Source of the DNA: Pseudo-nitzschia pungens
Lineage: Eukaryota > Bacillariophyta > Bacillariophyceae > Bacillariales > Bacillariaceae
Direction: 5' to 3'
NCBI GenBank assembly: GCA_037355855.1
Contig: CM074759.1
Location: forward strand, 4,650,001 to 4,714,000
Length of the DNA: 64,000 bases
The position numbers and the translations under genes are program-made. The notes beneath the pieces are model-generated. The model ran no database searches and had not been told where the DNA came from. It was given only the letters and a program-made list of their open reading frames with translations. Shown in pieces: positions 1-8,936 of the stretch; positions within the stretch are counted from its first letter, which is position 1, and every line of letters starts with the position of its first letter.

Positions 1-385
1 TGTGTATCTTGTGTCCTGGCTTGGCGTAGTATGACCGGCCTAAGGTCATCTGGACAATGGACAGTGCCTCATTGGAGAGAATTCTCTGGAGGACAACCTA
101 AGGTCATTTGGACAATGGATAGTGCCTCATTTGAGAGAATTCTTTGGAGGTCATCTATCTTTTTGTCTCCTTGGAGTTTGTCATTGCCAGCAATCTTCTG
201 GTCAAAGTCTCTCTTCCAGATAATGAAGAGTTCCGGTCTTTGGTGCTGGTGAGTACTTTCAGGTAGTCACTGAACGCTACTCCTCCCTTTTCACTGTCGA
301 TGCTCATCTTTACAGTGGTGGCATCTTCTGGCCAGTCCTCCCGTGTGAATTTGAATGGGACCTGTTTGGTTCCTTTATTAGCCAT
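1..385 (-). pseudogene. gag N-terminal fragment of gypsy element B1
   Basis: The start codon is at 385-383, and the first about 50 residues (M-A-N-K-G-T-K...REDWPED...VKMS-DSEKGG-AFSDYLKVL) match the start of the B2 gag at 63918. Further downstream the frame is broken relative to B2: B2 reads an intact WKRDFDQKIAG stretch where this copy shifts frame around 240. A local tandem duplication (41-152) also damages it. The fragment runs off the left edge. The rest of the element, its leader and 5' LTR, lies at 29053-29973 beyond the inserted element A. Gag would form the virus-like particle; this copy is not functional. Confidence 0.75.
41..152. repeat. 58-bp tandem duplication inside B1 gag
   Basis: Two diverged copies of a 58-bp unit (41-98 and 99-about 152) both read 'aaggtcat.tggacaatgga.agtgcctcatt.gagagaattct.tggagg'. 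B2 has a single equivalent segment near 63640-63690, so the duplication is private to this copy. Confidence 0.7.
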
Positions 386-428
386 GGTGGGTTAATCAGT
401 TATCTATTAAGTTTAATTTAGTTACACT

Positions 429-739
429 TGTAACACTCTAAGGTAGAAATTTCGGAGTAGTATGAATAATTGTGTGTTATTTCACTTTACGAGATGGGAT
501 TGAAATTAGAGAGAGGAAATAATGAGCGATGAGGTCATCGCGACCTTCTCATATAATAACCATCCCTGTATATAACATATATTCCGTATGTAACCTTAAT
601 CGTATAATCGCTCTCTTCTGCATGTCTGTTTGCACATACCAGATATCCATACATGGATACCTTATATATATTTGAATCCCATGTGGGATTCGGTTAATTA
701 TTAATTCGTAACACTACTAGCCTACGCTAGCATGTTACA
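429..739 (-). repeat. 3' LTR of element A
   Basis: 311 bp with TGTAAC...GTTACA ends. It differs from the 5' LTR at roughly 15 positions by eye (for example at 600-665), so A is clearly older than D2 or E in this window. Confidence 0.88.
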
Positions 740-769
740 TAGTGCCTCATGATTGAACGAATCCCACAG

Positions 770-2776
770 TTAAGCCAACCAGTGACTCATGGAACAATCT
801 GAGTCATTTGATTGGCTCAATTCGATATCTGCGGATTCAGCCGGCGTAGACTCCGACTGATTCGGTCCCCGATATGGAGTCAGCTTCCGAATGTTCACTG
901 TTTCCACTACTGAGGGAGTTCGTTGCAACTTTACGGTTCCGTTCGTATTGACTTGTATGATTGGAAAGGGACCAAGCTTCCTGGGTTGTAGCTTGTCCGG
1001 ATCTGGCTCTTGGATCCATACCTTGTCATTGACTTGGAAGGTGTGGTTGATACGCTTGGCATTATCTCTGAGTAGATTCTTGTTAATCCCTTGTTGCCGG
1101 AGCTGTTGCAGAGCTAACAGGTTGGATGTTAGTGGCAGATCAATCAGCATGTCCCGATTGAATACTAGGGACCCTGGTGATGCCTGTAAGGCAGCGTTGA
1201 CAGCACATCAAGAGGCATGCATGCAAGTTGCCAGGGCATTATCCATGAGCTGACTGGCTCTGGTGTTGACTTGAGGGGGATTCACATGAACTAAGACTCT
1301 GAGAATATCAGCAACTGTATGATGGACTCTTTCACAGATGGCATTAGATTGGGGATTCTTCACTGTAGTGGGAATGGACTGAATTCCATACTGCTTGAGA
1401 GTAGTCTGGAACTCAGCGCCTAGAAACTCACCACCATTGTCATGAACGCATCTGATAGGTCTTGGGTATCTTGAAAGCCAACAGTTCTTGAATTGATCAG
1501 AGACGTGTTGCGAAGACTTGTCTCTGTGATCTCCAGTAAGTTGGTGACTGGATCAATACAGGTTAGGGCTTTGAAATTGTAGTTCTTGCCCTGAGCTGTA
1601 ATCTTCCATGGGCCTATGAGATCCACATGTATCTCGTTGAATGGAGCTAGTGGAGCTTCTTTCGATGGTAGCTTCCCATACTTGGAGTGCTGGTTCTTGT
1701 ATTTAATGCAGCTGTCGGGGCAGATGTAAGTCTTGCAAAGATTGGATAGATTGTCAATGTAGAATCGTGAGGAGATAGTTTGATATAGTCTGGTGGATCC
1801 ACAATGACCCAACAGAAGGTGATACCATTTGATGGTATCATGCGAGAGAGAACTTGGTATGTATATGCGCCAGTTGTCTGGGTTCGACTGGTTGGCATAG
1901 CAGAGGATATTATTGCCCTCTAATTCTTAATAGAAGAAGGCTTTGGATTGAGTCTTGAACTTGATGGTAGGATCTTTCTGTTGATGAAGATAGATATTGG
2001 AATAGTTCACCGGGCATTCCAGGTCTTGGTCATTTGGTAGGTTAACTAGACACTCATTGTTCAGCAAGCAGGCTTGTAATTCGCTGTCTGCGTCATTGCA
2101 TAAGTGCTGGAAGAGGTTCGGGAACTCTGCTAGAAACAGTTCTTCATCTTGTTTGGGGACTTCAAGTTTCAAGAAATCGATTAAGGTGCCCTTTGAGAGG
2201 GCTTTCTTCCCTTCAGTAGGTGGATCCATCCGGGGGAGTCTGGAGAAGGCATCAGCAAGAACATTCTTCTTGCCTTCAACATAGGTGAGATTGACACCAA
2301 ATTCTTCAAGGAATAGCCTCCACCGGAGGACTCGTTGGACCGATAAGGTTCTGAAGGTAAGGTTCTTATGGTCAGTGTATACATTGATGACACCGCCAAG
2401 TAGCATTTTTCTGTACTCTTTGCAGCAGAGTACGATTGCGAGGAGTTCTTTCTCCATAGTAGTATAATTCTTCTGGGCATCAGATAGTTTCTTGGACCAG
2501 TATGCAATAGGCTTGCCATCTTGTAGTATAGCAGCACCAAGTTGCAGGTCGGAGGCATCAGTGTACAGTTCAAAGGGCTTGTTAAGGTCTGGATAGGTGT
2601 TCAGCGCATCCGCTGCCACCATTGCTTTCATCTCTTGAAAGGTTTTGTCTTGAGCAGGACCCCAAGTGAAAGCTTAGGGAGCTTTTCTTTGCTTGCCTTT
2701 GATGGCAGCTGCTTGGGGGGTCTTGGGGGTCCCTGTTATATCAAATAGAGGAGCTAGGACATGAGATCTGCGAAGC
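770..2776 (-). pseudogene. pol 3' half of element A: RNase H and integrase, degraded
   Basis: This continues the pol frame interrupted at 25673 by LINE1. Read on the minus strand it holds the end of RT, a gypsy-type RNase H (YTDASDLQLGAAI..., YTDHKNL), the integrase zinc-binding region (HLLLGHCGSTR...C-x2-C-like), the catalytic core (HVDLIGPW, a D near NGGEF, and E in NAICERVHH) and a C-terminal GPFPI...VNIRKLTPYRG module ending at 770. Lesions relative to element C: TAA at 2674-2676 (Ser codon in C), TAA at 1927-1929, and a frameshift near 1500-1540 in the integrase core. It would be inactive even without the LINE insertion. Confidence 0.85.
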
Positions 2777-2794
2777 CACATATCTCTGTAGTAT
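2777..2794. repeat. 18-bp target-site duplication of LINE1 (left copy)
   Basis: CACATATCTCTGTAGTAT here is repeated exactly at 25655-25672. It belongs to the pol of element A and brackets LINE1. Long TSDs of this kind are typical of target-primed reverse transcription. Confidence 0.92.
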
Positions 2795-3095
2795 AATAAT
2801 AATAATATACGTATTTAAATAACTTTAATCACCAAAGGTGAAACTAAATTACTCAGTCTGTAACCAGACTTTAACGTCGCCTCCATCATAGAGTCAGGAC
2901 CCCAAGTGGCAGAACGACAAATTTTCAAACAAACCTTGAACATCAAGCAGGGAAAAAGACAAACAAGTCCCACAAAATAGGGACTTGAGAGAAAGTGAAA
3001 TGGGAATGAAGATATTGGGATAAGATCCAGTATCAAAAGGGATGGGACAGGATAAGAAGCAGGAACAGAAGACAAAACCAAGGTACAAAGTGTAA
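2795..3095 (-). other. LINE1 3' UTR and tail
   Basis: About 300 bp follow the ORF2 stop and end in ATTATTATT on the minus strand. A short hairpin TCACC-TTT-GGTGA lies about 40 bp before the end and is conserved in LINE2 (23428-23440) and LINE3. Shared 3'-end structures of this kind are candidate recognition signals for the element's own reverse transcriptase. Confidence 0.7.
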
Positions 3096-6000
3096 TCAAC
3101 CCTGAGGTCCAGTAAGCCAGGCTCTGAGAAGAGCAGCCTCTTGTTGGTATGGCTGCACTGGTGGGACAGGCGCTGCATATTGCTTCCTTGCAAGGTGGAT
3201 GGTTGCAAGCCACTGCCGCTTGGCAGTCAGGGTGTAACCTTGTAGGACGTGGAAAGGGGTTTGTAACAGGGAGTGTGACTGGGGAAGTGCACCAGCTGCA
3301 CCAATTGCCAATTCAGAGGTGATGGAAGCATCAAGAGATTGGTGTTGTTCAGCATCAAGGGTACCCCCAGGACCATGGAGTCGTTCATTCCTATAAGTCC
3401 AAAGATCCCAGGAGGTAAGAAAGAACTGATGGATGATAGCTGTAGCCCAACGTTTGGGAGAGCGCTTGCTTCCAATGTGGGAGTAGTAGTCAGCCTGGAT
3501 TTGGTACCAGCGAGGAGACCACCTACCAAGAAGCCAGTTGTGCCAACCAATAGTCCTCTGTGCCCTGACAGCAGACGCAATTGCAAGTGAGTAGGATGAT
3601 GGATAAATGGTCTGGCCCTTCCGAACTTTGGTGAGAAGATCCACAATGGCAACAACCAATGATGGATCAGTTTGTTCAGCTTCAAGCCTCTTCTGCAGTG
3701 GTCCCGTGAAGGCAGACACACTATGCGTGACAGCCCCAGTATCCTTGCAGGAGAGCACATGAGAAACCTTCTCGTTGTCTGCATCACACAAGGGACACCT
3801 GGAGTGATCCTGATACTGGTAGTGAAGTAGTTGGTTGCCAACACCAATGCATCCAGAAGCAAACTTGACAAACCACCTTTGCATGCCAGGAGGCAGACGC
3901 TTGAAGGCAGACAGATGGGCACACCAATGGATGGAACTCAGAACAGGTTGTGGAATGGGGATGTCATGGTGGGTCTGCCAATGTTTAAGAAGAGGAGGAC
4001 CAGAAATGGCAACATGCAGAGCATTCTGATCAAACCTTGAACACTTGCATCCATTGAGAGAAAATGCCCAAGGCTCAAACACAAGTCTGGGATAGTGATG
4101 GGCAGAAGCTCTATGGACAGAGAGAAAGGCCTTTGCCATGCTGTCAACCTGATGATTGCGAAGGGCCCACCAATCAAGAAAGATTCCAGCTTGATGGCCC
4201 TGAACCCACTGAAAATGCACAGAGATTGGCAGGGCAGAAATCATGTTTCTGATGACATAAACATAATCAAAAGACTTCTGGGAAATAACCAATGGCCATG
4301 ATCCCTCAGCCTGTTTGAGAGCTGTGTCACCATCCAGAGCAATGGTGATAGAGCCAGAAGCAATATCAAAAAGACTCACCAGAGCAGTGCAACAGGTGAG
4401 AACCCCAAGGATGCCTGCCAGCTCACTCCTATAGGATGATTGGTCCTCAGGGGATCCGCTGACAAAATTACAGCCAGTGAGAAACAATGAAGCATTCTTG
4501 GTGGAGGTATTGGGTGATAGAATGAAAGCAGAAGTTCCTCTGAGAAGGTCCGGATCAAATGAACCATCACATACAGCACTGGCAGTACCACTCTCAATAG
4601 CATCAACAAGGTGCTGACAGCCAGCCTGTGGTAGGGAATATTTGTGGAGAAGTACTCTTGGAGACTCACAGAGTGCATCAAAGGCATCTACTGGGGAGTC
4701 TGGAAGAGAATCAAATGGATTGTACACCAGAGGATCCATGTCAGGAGGCTCAGAAACAAAGGCTGAGGACCCAACAACGCGTACAACTTGTCCACAAATA
4801 ACAGGGCAGACAAGCACATCAGCACAGGCTGGTTTGTCAGAAATGATTTCAGAAGTGACCCTGTATCTGCCCCTGCCCTGGGAGGTGCTCACAATCCAGC
4901 CAGTAGAAGTTTTGAAGAATATTCTGTTGGTGGATGGAGACAAAAACCAAGGCCAAAGAGAAGCTGTCTGGGGAGAGAGCCAATGCCCAAGATGAAAAGA
5001 AGGAGCCAGTGCCCTGGCTGCAGGGGGTGGACAGGGTGGAAGAAAACAGGTCTGAAGAGCCTTAGTCCATAAGCGCTGTGCTGCTGGAGGCCAGGATGGA
5101 GGACATCGAGGCCAGTCAAGATGATCCCTCAAGTGATTGGAGGATGTCAGCTGGAAGGCCATAGGAGAGAGTCTTTTCCCATCTGGAGTACAAATGTCAG
5201 CAAGGGAGATAGCCTTGAGTGACATGCGCATGTGATTCAATAGGGACAAGTCAGCACCTCTGAAGCCAGCGTTGACAAAGGCTTGCATGAGATAGCAGTC
5301 ATTGGAACGTAGCAGGGGAAGATCTGGGAAGTCTTCAAACAAGCTCACAGGGTGAACAGAGAAAAACTTCCACACATGTTTGTACCAGCAAGGAGTGACG
5401 TAAGAAGCAAAAGGATGATATGGGGTGACACCAAGATGGAGAGGAATGCCAAGTTCGAGCCGTAGAGACTCAGCAGTTAGCCTGAGAATCCGACCAGTTT
5501 GGGAGGACCTGACAGATTCCTGAAAGAGAGTGGCAATATGACTGAACTCTTGGAGGAGAAAGGGATGAACGAAACCAAAGCCTTGATAGAGGGAAGGACC
5601 ATAGAATACATGTCTGGGAAATGTCCGTGACATCCCTGCTTTATTCAGCATAGGAACAAGTGCTGGGTGAATGATCTTCGTCCAGGTGGCCTCATCAAGT
5701 TGCGTGACAGGCATGGGGTATTCAACAGACTTCATGAAAGAATACTTGAATGTGTAGAGGGATGCCCTCTTCTCACACTTGGAAGCCTTGAGCTGAGAGC
5801 CAAAAGACTGAGACTGGGACTTCATGTGAGCAATCTGTGCTTCCTCATTGCCATCCATGGAGATAAACACCCCAAGGGTCTTGTCAGCATGGTCAACTTC
5901 AAACCGATCCAGGGTAGCTCGATTGCCATTCTTGTCAGCAACAGAGAAGTCACCGGGCATGTCAGCAATGGAGCGATAGTCCCAACCGGATCCATTCCAT

Positions 6001-8936
6001 TTGAAATCAATCAAATAACAGAAGGATTTGGCAGGTTCAATCGCACCACCAGTGGCAATAATCCCTCCAGCCCATCGGTCAAGAGCTGCCTGAAAGTCAA
6101 CAGCTAATTCCTCACCAGATGTTGAGGAATCAGAGCCAGCACAAAACAAATCTGTGTCATCCACAAAGGCAAAACCCACAAGAGAAACCAGTTGCAGTGA
6201 CAAAGAAGTGATAAGATGGACACCATGCCCAGCCTGTTGCATCATTCGGAAGACAATTGTTGACACCAAGGCCCAAAGAGTTGGACCAATACCATTGCCT
6301 TGGCCACAACCACTGAGAGGAACAGGTTCATCACCATACACAGGGCCGGACCGACCAAAACCAGTTTTGATGTGATGCTTAGCATGTTGCAGAGTAGACA
6401 GAAGAACTTCACACACATGGGCAGGAACACCAAAGCTCTGGAGAGTGAGACCTGCAATAGGATGAGAGATTCTATCATAACAGCCCTTGGCATCATTCAT
6501 AGCAACAGCACCGGATCTGCGCTTCTGCCGCAACACATCACAGATGAGCTTCTTGTTCAGGCAGGTGTTGATGGCCTTGTGGTGTTTCCTGCTTCCATGT
6601 TGATCAACAGCCACGGCATTGGCACGTTCAGCATAGGCAAGAATGCGTCGGCCAATCATCTTGTTGTTGATTTGGAACTCAGGAGACATCAGCTGAATAA
6701 GCCTCATCTTATCCACTCTATATTCACCAGGTTTCTTGAAGATCTCAACATCAGTGATGACCTGCCAAGCAGAAGGAGAGAAGCCAACAATCAATGGGAC
6801 GGATCTCAGTAGAGTGTCAAACTTGTTCAGCTGGGGATCCATGGCAAATGCCTTGTGGTGGGCAAAACTCAAACAAGAAGGTTCACTTGCTGTGCATTCC
6901 CTCTGGCGTTTCCAGGCAGCAGCATTGTCAGCTGGACACACTGAATAGTCAAAGGGGGGCAAACTCAGTATAGAGTCAGGGACTTTGAGACAGGAAAGAA
7001 ATTCAGAAAGGTATTTGTCAGTGGCAGGAGGAGGATTATATGTGCCATCAAGAACATGAGTCGCAGCCTGGGCAGTGCCTAGGTAGCCGAAATCTTGAAT
7101 GAAGGAGGGAGTCATGGAAGGAGTGCCAATACACTGCTGTTGACGCCGGACATTGGATTCAGCCATAGCTGGAACCATAGTAGACTGAGACTCCAAGACC
7201 TGTTCAACACCATCATGGCCAACTGCAATAGCTCGCAAGACTGCTGACTTGTTGACACGTCCCCGAATAGACCGAGCAGCAAGACCAAGCTCTCGTTGAA
7301 GCCGTTCCCTGCGCATCCTGGCACGAATCTGGGAAGCAGTCTGGTTGTGAGGCTTGCCTTCAGCAAGAAGTGCATCCACCAGGCCTTGATTGAAGGAGTC
7401 TCTCCATGAGGGGGCCAATTTCTTCACTGCCCGGTATTGCTTGTAAGCTTGTTTCAGATGGAGGAGAGCACTGGAAAGGTCACTGTGTTCTCCTTTGTAG
7501 AGAGAAAGCTTGCATGCCAGCCGTTTCAAAACAGTATGACTGGTGGACACACCCTGTCTCAACTTAACAACACGCCTCCAAAAGTCAATTGTATCATGAT
7601 AGACTTGCAGCTGCAGGGACCATGGAACCAGACCAGCTCTAGTGTGGCAGAGGTTTTGTTCAACAGAGAGCCTGAGAGAGGTGGAAGTTTCATGGAGTAC
7701 TTCATAGGTGGTGATGAGATCAGCGCGCACAGAAATATCCCCAGACTGAAACTGAGCCAGTAGGTGCTCCAGCTTAGCTTGGAGAGAAAACACTCCAGCC
7801 TTGAGAAAGCTGTGCCTGACACGCTTGAAATACCGTTGACGCAGATGAGGGTGGGAGGACTGGAGTTTGGAAAGAGAGAATCTCACAGGAGGTGGCAGAT
7901 GTTTGCCCATGAGGCTGCAATTACAGACTTCAATCCAAAGCATTCTATGGTCAGATTCCATACCCTGGGCACCACCAAAGGGACAATACCCAGCCCTGAG
8001 AACATCAACATTCTCAGAGACCCAAATGGCATCAATTGGTGTTCTGGTAGTGTTTCTGTTGTGAGTGGCAGGAGGAGAAGACTTACTATGCATGGTAAGA
8101 ATGGCCTCTCTGAAACCAAGAGCCTGGAGCTCAAAAGACAAGCCATCAGTCCGGACATCAGCATTCTGGTCAATCCCAACAATGACCTGGTCACCTGCAC
8201 CCAGGCAGACCTGAAGGGCAGCAGTCAAATCCCTGTGAAAAAGGATGCATGGATTGGGACTGAAAAGATTTTCAGCTGCTTGAAAGTAGCGGCACTGTTG
8301 ATTCCAGACTGAACCAAGATCCCTATCATTTTCAACTGGGCAGTAAGCAGAAAACATGGTGACATTGTAGCCATCCCTGCCTTGAAACTTGACAAAGGAC
8401 CATCTTCCAAGACCAGAAGGATCAGCCCCATGGGCAATCTTGTGGGAACTGAACAGTTGATCAATGGAAAACCCTGTGCCACCAGGCTGAAGCCATGAGC
8501 AGTCAGAAGCTTCATGCTTGTTGTTGGCAAGATAGGAAAAACTTGAGGGACAGACATTCTTCATGCGCCGATTGAAAAGATCACAGGGCAGGAGTTTGGA
8601 TTCATTCAAACAATGTTCAGCAAAAAGAGCCACACTGGCATTGCTCTTGACAAATTGACGGGCGTTGTGCTTGGACATGGACATAAAGGCAGCTCTACGC
8701 TGGGGTCCAATGTTTTGGAAGGTGATGATGGTGGAATTAGATGATGGAGCTTGAGGAAAGGAATGACCAAAACTGTCAGAATCCTTAGCAGCAAGAGAGT
8801 CTCCATGAAGAGTTAATTGGACAAAATGAGAGACAGGGGAAGAGGCGGAGGGGGAAAAGGGAGAAACAGGAGAAGCATTGATGGGATTTGGATTGGAAGG
8901 CATCCCATCAAACCTCGTACCAGAAGATCTAACCAT
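3096..8936 (-). CDS. LINE1 ORF2: endonuclease / reverse transcriptase / RNase H polyprotein
   Basis: Intact. I prefer the Met at 8936 (1946 aa) because its ATG overlaps the ORF1 stop as ATGGTTAG; an upstream in-frame Met at 9008 would give 1970 aa. Domains, numbered from 9008: an AP-endonuclease-like region at about 90-370 with a catalytic-type E (FAEHCLN), GIDQNAD and the closing SDHR box; RT at about 790-1010 with an NDAKGCYD box, GCGQGNGIGP and FVDDTD; RNase H at about 1480-1625 with D (CDGSFD), E (YRSELAG), D (LDGDTAL) and D (VDSMAK); and a C-terminal CCHC finger C-x2-C-x8-H-x3-C at about 1737. The RT substitutes FVDD for YADD and lacks the usual R-Q-G in block 4. It would nick target DNA and copy the RNA in place. 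Confidence 0.93.
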   Translation of the reverse strand: MVRSSGTRFDGMPSNPNPINASPVSPFSPSASSPVSHFVQLTLHGDSLAAKDSDSFGHSFPQAPSSNSTIITFQNIGPQRRAAFMSMSKHNARQFVKSNASVALFAEHCLNESKLLPCDLFNRRMKNVCPSSFSYLANNKHEASDCSWLQPGGTGFSIDQLFSSHKIAHGADPSGLGRWSFVKFQGRDGYNVTMFSAYCPVENDRDLGSVWNQQCRYFQAAENLFSPNPCILFHRDLTAALQVCLGAGDQVIVGIDQNADVRTDGLSFELQALGFREAILTMHSKSSPPATHNRNTTRTPIDAIWVSENVDVLRAGYCPFGGAQGMESDHRMLWIEVCNCSLMGKHLPPPVRFSLSKLQSSHPHLRQRYFKRVRHSFLKAGVFSLQAKLEHLLAQFQSGDISVRADLITTYEVLHETSTSLRLSVEQNLCHTRAGLVPWSLQLQVYHDTIDFWRRVVKLRQGVSTSHTVLKRLACKLSLYKGEHSDLSSALLHLKQAYKQYRAVKKLAPSWRDSFNQGLVDALLAEGKPHNQTASQIRARMRRERLQRELGLAARSIRGRVNKSAVLRAIAVGHDGVEQVLESQSTMVPAMAESNVRRQQQCIGTPSMTPSFIQDFGYLGTAQAATHVLDGTYNPPPATDKYLSEFLSCLKVPDSILSLPPFDYSVCPADNAAAWKRQRECTASEPSCLSFAHHKAFAMDPQLNKFDTLLRSVPLIVGFSPSAWQVITDVEIFKKPGEYRVDKMRLIQLMSPEFQINNKMIGRRILAYAERANAVAVDQHGSRKHHKAINTCLNKKLICDVLRQKRRSGAVAMNDAKGCYDRISHPIAGLTLQSFGVPAHVCEVLLSTLQHAKHHIKTGFGRSGPVYGDEPVPLSGCGQGNGIGPTLWALVSTIVFRMMQQAGHGVHLITSLSLQLVSLVGFAFVDDTDLFCAGSDSSTSGEELAVDFQAALDRWAGGIIATGGAIEPAKSFCYLIDFKWNGSGWDYRSIADMPGDFSVADKNGNRATLDRFEVDHADKTLGVFISMDGNEEAQIAHMKSQSQSFGSQLKASKCEKRASLYTFKYSFMKSVEYPMPVTQLDEATWTKIIHPALVPMLNKAGMSRTFPRHVFYGPSLYQGFGFVHPFLLQEFSHIATLFQESVRSSQTGRILRLTAESLRLELGIPLHLGVTPYHPFASYVTPCWYKHVWKFFSVHPVSLFEDFPDLPLLRSNDCYLMQAFVNAGFRGADLSLLNHMRMSLKAISLADICTPDGKRLSPMAFQLTSSNHLRDHLDWPRCPPSWPPAAQRLWTKALQTCFLPPCPPPAARALAPSFHLGHWLSPQTASLWPWFLSPSTNRIFFKTSTGWIVSTSQGRGRYRVTSEIISDKPACADVLVCPVICGQVVRVVGSSAFVSEPPDMDPLVYNPFDSLPDSPVDAFDALCESPRVLLHKYSLPQAGCQHLVDAIESGTASAVCDGSFDPDLLRGTSAFILSPNTSTKNASLFLTGCNFVSGSPEDQSSYRSELAGILGVLTCCTALVSLFDIASGSITIALDGDTALKQAEGSWPLVISQKSFDYVYVIRNMISALPISVHFQWVQGHQAGIFLDWWALRNHQVDSMAKAFLSVHRASAHHYPRLVFEPWAFSLNGCKCSRFDQNALHVAISGPPLLKHWQTHHDIPIPQPVLSSIHWCAHLSAFKRLPPGMQRWFVKFASGCIGVGNQLLHYQYQDHSRCPLCDADNEKVSHVLSCKDTGAVTHSVSAFTGPLQKRLEAEQTDPSLVVAIVDLLTKVRKGQTIYPSSYSLAIASAVRAQRTIGWHNWLLGRWSPRWYQIQADYYSHIGSKRSPKRWATAIIHQFFLTSWDLWTYRNERLHGPGGTLDAEQHQSLDASITSELAIGAAGALPQSHSLLQTPFHVLQGYTLTAKRQWLATIHLARKQYAAPVPPVQPYQQEAALLRAWLTGPQG

